Below are positions 13,889 to 23,763 of a stretch of 64,000 nucleotides of DNA, piece after piece; within the stretch, counting starts at the first letter, position 1, and every line of letters begins with the position of its first letter. A model generated the notes under the pieces. That model was not told where the DNA came from. It made no database searches and saw nothing but the letters and a program-made list of their open reading frames with translations. Origin of the DNA: Atrichornis clamosus (lineage: Eukaryota; Chordata; Aves; Passeriformes; Menuridae). A program made the translations under genes and the position numbers. The stretch is taken from NCBI GenBank assembly GCA_013400975.1, contig WBMZ01000348.1, positions 1 to 64,000 of the forward strand, given 5' to 3'.

Positions 13889-15935
13889 AAAAAAATAAAA
13901 TTATGTGATAAGAGACAATCACAAAATCTCATAAACTCCCAAAGGCATGAAGATATTTGTTAAGTAACTTAAACCATGGACTCATTGCTGTCACCAGCTA
14001 CAACCAGAGTTTCTATAAAGAAAATCAATTGCGAGCAGAGAGGGGTGTGAAACCAGCTACATACCAACACTATCAAAGCTCAAAGCTATTCTGCAAAGGA
14101 CTGCAGGATGCAGAAGTACATGCTTGCCTGCCCAAGCACCACTGAGAGTGGGAAGGAAAGACCTGAGCATTACAAATCCTCACTGTTTTAAGAAATCACA
14201 CCTCCAGCAGCGAACAAAGCCAGTTCTAGAGCTCTCTCTGTTAAACATAATTTCTTCAATAATTGTTTCTTTATAAACGTTAATTTTCTATCCAACTCAG
14301 GGGAAAAAAAGGTTCATTCAGTAATTTAACCTTGCTCTGGATATTTCTAATGGCCTGTAATCAAAATTCTCACTTCAGTGAAAAGGACACAAACTTGAAT
14401 GAAGATGTTAAAGTGAATACTGGCATCATTTAAACAAGTGTTGCCTCCCACTTATAGGGCTCAATACACAAAGAAAAAACCAGAAATTAAACCCAAAGAC
14501 TAAACAAGATTTCTGTCTGGAAAGCTTGCTGTCTCCCAGGCTGCTTTAAGTTGCATCTCAAATACATAGAGTACCTTGCTCTGTCAAGAGGTCTTCTTGT
14601 CCAGATTTTGAGGCCTTCATTGTACCAGAAAACAAATTTTGAATTTTTTCAATTGGGTTTGAACTATTGCAGTGGAACAAATAAGAAGTTACTGCAGTAA
14701 CCCCTTAATCCCATTTTGAAAAAAACTAAATTCAAAGCCAACAGTTTGTTTTATATTTCAGACTGGAAGCTTCTCAAAACTCTGACATAAGTATGTGGAT
14801 TGTTACAAGTAATAAAAGGGACATAATTATATGAAACTTTGGCTCTTGTAAACTGTGTCATTTCAGCACAGAATATCTTTACAACTACAGTCTTAATACT
14901 TTCTGCAAACACTATGAGGGCATTGTTGGAACATCTGCGTATTAAACTAGAGTCTAAAATATGAACTGCATGGACTAGTTATGTACTAAGAATATATTTT
15001 GATCTCTTTCTGTGCCAGGATTCAAACCTGGGGTGTAGACAGAAATTCATAAAAGCCTTGAGAGCAAATCCCAGTTTGTTGTTCACTGTACAGAATCCAT
15101 GGGAAACATTCCTATCAGCTATAGAAACATCTACTAGTGATAAAACAGACCATGCTGAAGCAATCTGTTGACTTCTACAAGAAGGAAAAGAGTAAACAGG
15201 GATTTACTGTTTGTGGTGTATATGATCAAGCCCTGAAAGAAAGAAAAATTAGTTCTGCAGTGCAGTCCTCAGCTGACATGCAAAATGGGGACTAGACCCA
15301 AATCTTACTAACAATTTCAAGTAAAACTTGGATTTAGAAATCCCAAAGCAGAAGCTATTAGCATACAAGGCTGTATTTCAGCAGTCACCTCTAGTAATCA
15401 CTTTCATTAGTCTTCTTATCTTACTGCATAACATGACTGGTGAAAGACTTCTTCCCATTGACTGGCACAGAATACAACTCTGTTAGAGACTGATGTACTC
15501 CAGCAAAATATAGATCAGTGCCCACCTCTCCCACTTCAGCTTGCCTTTCTCCACTCATGACTGCAAACACCTCATTCACTCTTGGAAACACCTGTTCATC
15601 CTCTAATGAGGAAGGAAGCAACACTCTCATTTTCTAGGTGTACTTCTGCTAAAAAATCTGTTCTCCAACCCATACACTTCCAGTAGCTCAAACTACTAAT
15701 CCTTCTCTTCCAGTTAGAATCTCCATTAGCTTCTGGATTATCTTGCTTGCAAGACTTTCCTACTTCTCTGAAAACCGGTATGACATTTGGAGTAGAGAAA
15801 GTTGAAAAAGCAAGGATTCTCGTCAGAGATAAACTTTTCTCTGGCTTTTAGGTTGCTACCAGGAAATCTGAAAGCCTCTTGATACCAGACCTACCTTCTC
15901 CCTTTTCTTCCTTTTTAATATTATTGTCTCTCTCT
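13889..15935. other. No gene seen
   Basis: Unique AT-rich sequence. ORFs here are short and have no recognisable domains. No transposon is recognised until the old repeat that begins near 15936. Confidence 0.5.
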
Positions 15936-16200
15936 TAATTATTATGGCACCAGGAGACCCCAAATGCAATCAGTGACTCATTCTGCCAGTCTCTGTGAAG
16001 ACATATGGTATGAGACAGTCCTTGCCCTGAAGAGCTTACAGTTTAAATAGGCAAGACAATAATGAGACACATTAGCATTGTTATCACCATCTCCCAGGTG
16101 GGAAATCGAGTCACAAAGATGGAAAGCAACATGCTCAAAATCACATGTCTACACCATACAATGAGGCACGGTTCAGTCCTTTTGGAGTTAACAAACATTA
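15936..16200 (-). mobile_element. Ancient amniote repeat (CR1/L3-like tail)
   Basis: The order of short motifs matches the reverse complement of an old dispersed repeat common in reptile genomes: an ATT-rich tail, a segment like ggcaccaggagacccca (15945-15961), then cagtccttgccctgaagagc (16017-16036) and tttaaatag, and after a gap a diverged stretch like the 'lower strand gaggcac...gtcaca' part shared with MIR/L3-type elements (about 16085-16165). Similarity is recalled, not computed, and divergence is high, so family name and edges are tentative. An age before the bird-reptile split is inferred. Confidence 0.5.
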
Positions 16201-18186
16201 AACTGATAAATTGACACAGTAGAAAGAAACACTGATGTGCTAGTTTGCGTGCAGGAGTCGTACAGACCATTTTGGCCCAGATGGCAAGCCCTGAGAACAG
16301 GCCTTGCATTACAGGGTGACCAAATCAGATGTCCACACCACACTCTCTTTTCCATTCGATTTGGGTGACCCAGGATGCACTGAACAGGTGCCCATGAAAA
16401 GCAGGTAATGCAGAAATATAAATTATTCAAGACTCAATCAAGTAGATTCCTTTAAAGGCCACTTACTGTTCCTTATGGTGTTACTTGTCCCCAGGGTGGG
16501 AAGTGGACCTTGTTTACAGACTGGCCTTCTCAGCAATCCTGTTGATCTGGACTCCACAGCATGGGCAGAAAATCCCTGTTTTCATAAGAGTAAAGATCTG
16601 AAAGTGAAGCCAAATGGTATATTGTGCATCAGTTTGCTAATACCACTTTAGGGAAACTGTTTGAAACTAAGAATCTCTTACATGTTTGAAAAATAATGTA
16701 GTAAAGTGTAAGACAATTGCATACAGTTTTATTTCCTCTGAGGAAAAACATGTTTCTGGAATGACCTTATTTATCATACCAGAAATAAGAGATTTCTCTT
16801 GTCTTTTTGAAGTGATATTACACTTATTTATAAGTGACACCTGTGTCACTTACACTTATTGAATGAACAATATTCAGTGTTTTTCATCAATTGAGAGGCT
16901 ACTGGATACTGAGCTATGCTGTTGTATTAGTCTCTTATCCTTTTTTCTTTCATCTGATTAACAGCATATTAGCTTTTATTTCTTTTATCAGGAGATTAAT
17001 GATCCTGAGCTTTGTAAAATTTGCATATTTATTTTCCAAAGTCTAGTGGGGAAAAAAATTCCATGGTGCTTTCTTGTGCATGACTTCTTTTTGCTGATAA
17101 CCTCAGGATATCTTGTGATTTTTACAATAATTTGGAGTAGTCCTCCATTATAATTTTGAAGCACAAGGTCATTTTCATAAAACCACTAAGAGTTATGAAA
17201 TAAATTCCTCTCCCTTTTCCCCCAACCTGCCCCTGTCACAGAAAAAAAAAAAAAAAGAACAAATCCAAAAGCAACAAAAGAAAACAGAAAACCAACCCAG
17301 AAATCAGTGTGGACTGTTGCATTAAAAGCACTTATTGTATCACTTTTCCTATACTTTTTTTTTTAATTTTTGGCTACATATAAGACCCTTTTCTTATTTT
17401 AAAAATACTTGAATATACTGTACAGCATGCAGGTTGCTGCTTGTATTATCAGACAAATAGTTTGGAGGTGCTGCAGTAGTACTTGACATTTGTTACGTAT
17501 CTCTCTCAACATTTTGATGAGAAAGTACTGCAAACCAAGCTGATTCAGATAGCACAATACTTCTACGCTAATTACTGATTTCACAAACACACATGCAAAG
17601 CTTTCACACATTAATAAGCTGTTACATAAAATAAAATACCATCCAGCAAGTCTTCAAAAGGAAAGTAAAATAAGCAATATTTCTTAGAATGGTTAGTCTG
17701 CCAGAAAAAGTGAAACTGAAGACCAAAGGAGTAGAAAAAATCTCCTGATAAGGTCCATATCACACCATAGCCCTTTCAGAAAGTCAGCCAAACCCATTGT
17801 AAAACTCATTTATTTCCCACCTTTTAGTGTTACTACTCTTGGTAGCACCTCCTGTTTGTATAATATGAGTGCTAATTTGGTATTATTCCAATAAAAATCA
17901 TGCTACCTATAATTCCTCTATAAAGTCAGTCTTTGTTTCCACAATTCAAGAACGTGTTACTGTGTAACACAAAGATTATTTTATGTGTCAGTCAGTTACT
18001 AAAAGTAGAAACTACAAGTTAGCTTATTAACAAATCCCAATAAGTAGTCTACATGGATCAAGAATGACAGCCCATTTTCCAGGTGGGAAGATAAAGGGGA
18101 AAAAAATAATTTAATTTCTAATCCAAGCATACAAAAACCAATCTGAAACATTCCATTATGTTCTAAGCTTGACTGTACTGACGCAG
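16201..18186. other. No gene seen; small hairpin and poly-A
   Basis: AT-rich sequence with an A15 run at 17242-17256 followed by an A/C-rich tract to about 17305. A short perfect palindrome lies at 16831-16852 and is listed separately. Minus-strand ORFs at 16043-16430 fall partly over the old repeat and show no domain. Confidence 0.5.
16831..16852. repeat. 22-bp palindrome
   Basis: TAAGTGACAC (16831-16840) and GTGTCACTTA (16843-16852) are perfect inverted arms with only CT between them. An overlapping second inverted pair, CACTTAT/ATAAGTG (about 16822-16837), lets the same bases form an alternative hairpin. Such a near-continuous palindrome could be a dimeric transcription-factor site, but no known consensus is matched exactly. 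Confidence 0.65.
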
Positions 18187-18369
18187 ATCACGAGCAGACT
18201 GCAAAGAATAGCTGCCATCTCCAGAGCTCACCTACCACATACACTCAATGATCTATGCAAAGGTTACCCAGGAATGTACGAAGAGGACAGAGGTGCTCTG
18301 AATCAATTAGAATTAACCTTAAAAGACATGGTGTTCACACTAATCAGTTATGGTAAAGCCCTCTCTCAA
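18187..18369 (+). CDS. Possible internal coding exon, unrecognised
   Basis: A 183-bp open stretch is bordered by AG at 18185-18186 (acceptor-like ctgacgcag) and by a strong donor, CAA|GTAAGT, at 18370. It reads 61 codons without a stop, phase 0 at both ends, giving a mixed hydrophilic peptide that starts ITSRLQRIAAISRAHLPHTL and ends near LISYGKALSQ. I do not recognise the protein. The upstream pyrimidine tract is weak and no partner exon was found nearby, so a chance open frame remains the more likely reading. Confidence 0.2.
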
Positions 18370-20436
18370 GTAAGTTTCCCCATGCCCTTTTATATAGACG
18401 TTCACATTCATCAGGTGCTCACATCATCTCTAGAATAATTTGCATAACTATCTAATATTTAAGGAGGTATATGATGGCCTCTAGTGGTGCATAGCAGCAT
18501 GAAAATGATGAACTGCTGCTCCATATCCTCAGAGTTTTAGATATAGCATGTAAGAAAAACAAACATACATTCAAACTGGATCTTCTGAGTTATGAACAGC
18601 AGAAATCAGTACACAGCAAAGAATGTGAATGGTTCATCACTTTTTGCTTGATAAAGAAAAAATTCCTGAAGCCAACATGATCACATTAAAATAATTTTTA
18701 AAAATATTCCAAATCTTTACTAGTTCACATTGTTTTCTCTCTCCCAGGGTCTTGATCACTCTACACAGTTAAGCTTTGGCCTGCTGGTAATACTGCACTA
18801 ATTCATTGGGAATACTGTGGATACTGAATGAGAAAATACATCTGATTTTCCACAGAGTAGGTATTCTTTAGCCTGAATTAATCCTTCATGTTAAAAATAT
18901 TTTCATCATTGTATTTGTGACGTATTTTAAAAAGACAGTACTTGATAAATCAATTCCTAACAACAAAAACGCCTAAACAAAATTTTACAATGCTAATTTG
19001 ACCTTATTCTTATAAATGGCATCTCATATCCCAGCAAACTATAAGGCTCAAACACAGGTGATGGAATTTACTATTATACTACAAAGGACAGACAAGTAGG
19101 AACTTAAACATTCTTTAGCAGGTTAAATACAAAACAGGTACCTCCCTGTGTATCTTCTCTTCAATCTATTTGCTTTGATATCTTTATTTTTATATGGCTT
19201 CTTGATTTTGTCTTCACAAATACTTAGTAAAAACAACAACACTTATAGGCTGAAGTTTTAGGCTGTAATTCCATCCTGCAGTTCCATGTATTTTTGGAAT
19301 GAATATTATGAGAACTCATAGATACTGATTTCTTTTTAAGCAGTAATTCACGATTTCCCGAAAGTTTTTGTATCATGTTTTTAAAAGTTTCCTAACTAGA
19401 AATACACTCATAAACATTTCTATTTAACAGAATTTGAAAGGGGAAGCTACTGATCTCAGTCAGTGGCCTCCACAGCTCTGCTTCAAGCAAATTTTCAGAA
19501 ACCAAGTCCTAAGATAGATAATTGCTGTAGCTCATTCCTAAAGAAAATGCAGAGATCAAAGGATACAGTAAGACCATACAAGGGAGCTTCTGAATACATC
19601 TTTCCCTCTGTTATACAACACTTTGAAACAGCATCTTTTTCTATCTCGGGCTATCTGCAGACTTAATCCACATATGCTGTGGACAGAAAGTTAGGGCAGA
19701 GAAAGATATTACAACGATTCTTTTCTTTTTGCCCTAATTCTGAAAACCATTTCAAACTACTGTGAAACAGATGTAAGACTGCAATGTCACAGACATTTTC
19801 CCTTAACTTCTGCTTTTTTGCAAGGGAGGTTGTTTAGGTGCAATCTGACAGCAAGCAAAACTTTTTTTCACATCAGAACAGAAAACTAGCCAAGGAAAAG
19901 CCTAATCAAACAGTAGGTAATTGATATTGTCCTTTGGTTTCATCTAAGTGCAAAGGGTAAAAGTTGGATGATTTTCTTAAACACTTCTGAAAATGTTCAA
20001 GTACACACGCTTTTTCAGCAGTACCTTTTTCCCAGCAGTTTCTTACATTTGTCAGTCTCATGAATTTACAGCATCTTACTACCTCTTAGCTACACAGTCC
20101 TCCCACAAGCACTGTATCCCAAGTCTCAGGGTTACTGAACCACGTTTTCCCCGAGCCAAAGTGAGTCTACTAGATGAAAACCAAGAAATGATCCTTTCAC
20201 AGGGGGATTTTCTCTCTCACACTCCTTCCTCATCTGCCTCGCAGCTCCCTGCGCTCAGCATCACATCTCTACTCTCTTACTTCTCCCCCTGGGATCTGGA
20301 TGCCCAACACAGTGTGAAATATTAACTAGATAATGATTTTTATTTCCCTTGCTGGAGATCAGAGGAGCTACTAAGAAAACCATTGCTATGAAGCAGAATG
20401 CAGGGAGTCAGCTGAGGAGCAGCCACTAGCCTCTGT
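18370..20436. other. No gene seen
   Basis: AT-rich sequence without recognised repeats. An ATG-started ORF at 19993-20325 (110 codons) has no signal peptide or known motif and is treated as chance. Confidence 0.5.
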
Positions 20437-20541
20437 CTGCGCAGTGGTGATGTTAATGTACAATGCTATATCTTAATAGCCATCTCAATTGGCTATTAAA
20501 ATGCAGCACTGCACATTAAAATCACTACCCCACTGCTGCAG
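20437..20541 (-). repeat. 105-nt imperfect inverted repeat, pre-miRNA-like
   Basis: Arms 20448-20482 and 20490-20524 (35 nt each) face each other across a 7-nt loop (20483-20489). An outer 7-bp helix, GCAGTGG (20441-20447) with CCACTGC (20530-20536), follows after a 5-nt bulge, and CTGC/GCAG extends it. In the 35-nt core 29 positions pair as Watson-Crick. As plus-strand RNA the others are one G-U pair and five mismatches; as minus-strand RNA they become four G-U pairs and two mismatches, so 33 of 35 can pair. Size and shape fit a microRNA precursor or a short inverted-repeat transposon (MITE). I do not recognise a known miRNA. The inverted repeat is certain; an RNA role is inference. Confidence 0.9.
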
Positions 20542-22444
20542 GAATATTTACCAAAGTTGCAGGCTCTGAAAATTACCTTTTGGCTCAATGGAATGCTGTT
20601 GTGTCAACTGAGCTGTCTCAGCTCCTCTAATTTTCTGCTAAAGAAATAAAACTCTTACTTTTTAATTTTAAATATACATGATTATGCTGAATGGCACATT
20701 CAGCCAAGACAACGCCCAGATCGCACAGGTGAACTGCATGCAGTGTCTCAGAATTCAATAGCGGAAGTACTCTGAACCTCCTCAAGAAAACTGTGCTAAC
20801 TTCCAGGAGTTATACTTCTCAATTTCTTTAAAGAATGCCTCTTAAAATAATCGGTTTTCAGGTACTGGAGATGGGAGAACAGGCAAACGTAGCTGGTAGG
20901 AGTTTGTTTCTGGAAACTTACAGGTTGTAACCAAGAGAATTCTGAAAAAGGTGGGGTAACAGAGATGATGAAGGCTACAGGACGAATGTGGGGGTAAAAG
21001 ACATGAATGGACTACACTCAAAGAGAGGAAGTGGTGAGGCTGGCAGGCTGAATAATACAGGGGGAGGATAAGCTTAAAAAAGAATTGTGTCCTTTGATCC
21101 AGACAGATGGCTTGTGGGAAAACTTTGTCTCAACTTCTGAGTGCATAGATTCAGGTGAGAATAAGGAAAACCACAGAGGCAAACATAAAAGACAGAATGA
21201 TGTAGTGAGCTCATGTTGCCCTCCCTGAGTCATAGCAGAAGATGATGAAAAGTCAAGAGAAAAAGATCTCTCAAATATAGGAAAAATATGTTTCAATTGC
21301 ATAAGCTTCAAAATGTAGACAGGGTCTCTGTGCTTCAAGTATCTACCATGGTGAATTGATCTGATTTGAAAGGTAAAAATATACCTGGTTCATAGGCTTG
21401 GGCATCTCACCTCCTCTTTGGCTACGTACAGCTACTACACATCTTGTGCTGCACAGCCCATACCAGATATGTCTGATCTGCTTTGAAAGGCAGAACTAGT
21501 CAGGGATATTTGTATGAAGTCAAGTTTCTTCAAAGAAAAGCTGATCCATAAACATCATGTTTTAAGTATACAGGGCACCATCAGCTTTGTTTTATCTTTT
21601 ACCTGGATTCCTGATGTACCTGCCCAAGGGCCAGAGACAACTGCACCTTTTGGTTTAAGTCAGACATAATTAAGTCTGCCTCAGAGCCAGGGACTCTTGA
21701 AGCTGCAGAGCAATAGCCCCAGGGAGTCTGCTAGCAGGGCTGTCCTGCATCTTGAGTCCTCGAGAGAAACAGGCAGCTAGCCCAATGGAGTTGACAATGT
21801 TGGCAGTTTCATTACTGGTATCATCTGGGATGCTGACAAGAACATCAGTTTCAACTAAAAATCTAAAGGAACAGGAAGTTCTTATTTGTCAGGGAATTCA
21901 GATGTGTGATTTCTCAGATTTAGTCTGAAATCAGTACTCCTTGGCCCTCAAAATCCACACATGTGCAAACTAGAAACAATTATTTTGACAGCTCTACTGC
22001 AAAATTGATCCTTGTTTTCCTTTTTAAGTCTTCCTATAAGAAAATAAAATTGATCAGGCTGTAAAAAAAAGCCCAAAAAACTCCACCCAAACAAAAACAT
22101 ATTGTGAGCTACTTGAACAGATAGGATGACGGTTTATATAATCTACTGCTAAAATTTGCAAATATCTGCCAATGCAGTTAAGTAAAATTTGGAAGATGTT
22201 GTATAATTAGCTCTTGAAATCGAAAAAGCAAAACTGCTCTGCAGCAGAGATCACTCCCCTCTTTTTAGTCTGACATCCTACATCAGTCTCCAGAAACACA
22301 CTAACACATCACACTGTAGAGTGACATTTGAGCCTACACAAGAGTGTGGGAGCAAGCTAAGAGTAAGCAGTTCACTGTGCTCAAATGAAAGAAGAATATT
22401 TAGTCACTAAAAAAAAAAATCCTTTCATCCTCTGCGATTTTGAA
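20542..22444. other. No gene seen
   Basis: AT-rich sequence with no recognised repeat or gene. An A/C-rich tract lies at about 22062-22100. If a minus-strand transcript starts at the CpG cluster near 23.1 kb and reaches the hairpin at 20.5 kb, this would be its intron or body. Confidence 0.45.
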
Positions 22445-22532
22445 CTTCACAAAATGGTAGAGGTTAGATGGGACATCTGGATGTCATCTGGTCTAAAATC
22501 CCCTGCTCAAGAAGGGCCACCTAGTGCTGGTT
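22445..22532 (-). mobile_element. Old CR1 3' tail fragment
   Basis: The plus strand reads like the complement of a diverged CR1 3' end: cacaaaatggtagaggttag, then atgtcatctggtc and ccctgctcaagaagggccac, the order seen in the 3' UTR of older CR1 subfamilies. Only about 90 bp are recognisable. It belongs to a different CR1 subfamily from the copies at 370-1195 and 2519-2966. Confidence 0.7.
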
Positions 22533-22823
22533 GTGAACGAACTTTCACTGGGGAGGTACTTCTTGCCCCTGTAACTTGATTATCCTTTTCAATCTCACTC
22601 CAAAAAAGGCATTTTCTTCTGAATTTAAGTGGGGAGGCAAAAATTAAAATACTGCTCTAAATAGTTTAACAGAAGCTGGGCTGGATACCACATTACCCAG
22701 CACCCAAGCCTGCGTGACATCAGGAAAGGGTGACAGCTGCCATGTGTAACAGTGCCCAGCTGTCAAATGAGAGACCAAATGAGCATCTGCCTTGAAAATA
22801 AAAATAAAACAAACCTTACCTAA

Positions 22824-23165
22824 AAAAAAGAGTCTCTGCAAAAAGAACACTGTGCTGCATCACATCCTCCCTTCCACCTTTTTCCTCCCCCCCTCCTTCC
22901 AACTGTGCTTTAAATAATCTGAGCCACTGCTTTATGCAACACCAACAGTAAGCACCGGGATGATACTGCACTGGTGACCTTGGATTTTCCAGCCCATTAC
23001 TCCCGACTGGTCTCCGCAAGAGTGCTCCATCGCCACCTGCCACATAGCGCCTCCTCCAATGTCGCGCGGAAGTCAAGCTCTGCCCGCGCTTCCCCCGGTC
23101 CCTCCCGCGCTCTGTCACGGAGCTTTCTCTGCGAACAGAGAGTGATCCGGGGCTCTCGGTGCAGT
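22824..23165 (-). other. Possible first exon on minus strand
   Basis: Reading leftward from the CpG cluster, the minus strand reaches AG|GTAAGG, with the exon side ending at about 22824. This is a full consensus splice donor. The exon between is GC-rich near its start and pyrimidine/purine-rich later. A minus ORF (22816-23118) reads across it and stops at once inside the would-be intron, so it could be open through the donor, but its peptide shows no domain. It may be non-coding. Only promoter-like composition and the donor support the call. Confidence 0.22.
23000..23165. promoter_or_regulatory. CpG cluster with CCAAT box, promoter-like
   Basis: About 16 CpG dinucleotides occur between 23004 and 23158 in sequence of roughly 60% GC, while the surrounding tens of kilobases are AT-rich and CpG-poor. 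The only other CpG-rich places are CR1 copies, and this is not one. CCAAT is at 23056-23060, directly next to GTCGCGCGG. No TATA box is evident. It lies about 300 bp upstream of the putative peptide gene on the plus strand and just upstream of a minus-strand donor, so it could be a divergent promoter. It is short for a classical CpG island. Confidence 0.5.
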
Positions 23166-23466
23166 CAGGATCCTCCCTCCCTCCCTCCCATGCCTGTGTT
23201 TGTCACTTATCTGGTGCAGGACAAGGGAATACAAGCAGAAATATTTCCATTTTCAGCCTGGTTAAAGGAGCATTTCTAAGCAACAGATGCTGCGAGATTT
23301 ATAAAGTGTTCAAAAGCACAGTACATATTACAATTTGAACAATTAATTCTTTTTTTAAAAAGAAACATAGATACTTCTCAGGCATAAAGAAGCATACACA
23401 ATCTAAACGACTATGTCCAGAAAAAAGGGTCAAATCGATGTTTTCGCCACTTGCAGCTATATTTAC

Positions 23467-23763
23467 ATGCGAGCCATATTTGAAGTAATTAGCATAGTTG
23501 TTTGCCTTTTTATTTCTACAAAAGCAGATGACAGACTACCCAGAGACCCTAAAGAAAATTGCCTCAGGGGAGGACAAAAGCTGTCAACATCAAGCTGCAA
23601 AGATCTCTTTGAGGAAGAAAACAAATTCCCAGCAAGAGAATTGATATGCCTGCTGATGAGCTGTTCAAATATGAAACACAGACACTTGGAGGGAGCCTGC
23701 TGCAAACACATTCATAGAAGAAACAGAACATTTGGCAAAAAATTTGGCAGTAGAAAAAAATGA
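23467..23763 (+). CDS. Putative small secreted cysteine-rich peptide
   Basis: 98 codons. Residues 1-20 look like a signal peptide: MRAIF start, hydrophobic core at 7-17, and STKA|DD as a likely cleavage site. The mature part (about 78 residues) has six cysteines (C32, C44, C61, C66, C78, C79), an even number ending in an adjacent pair, a basic tail (RR at 84-85, KK at 91-92, RKK end), an NRT glycosylation motif at 86-88 and a net positive charge. The ATG at 23467 is preferred over the in-frame one at 23413 because ttttcgccacttgcag ending at 23456 is a strong splice acceptor and the signal peptide then begins at the protein start. The CpG cluster upstream could be exon 1. AATAAA occurs at 24432-24437. 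Cysteine spacing (11, 16, 4, 11, 0) does not fit beta-defensins, chemokines or insulin/relaxin. Not recognised; the start context is weak and it could be a chance ORF. Confidence 0.4.
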   Translation: MRAIFEVISIVVCLFISTKADDRLPRDPKENCLRGGQKLSTSSCKDLFEEENKFPARELICLLMSCSNMKHRHLEGACCKHIHRRNRTFGKKFGSRKK

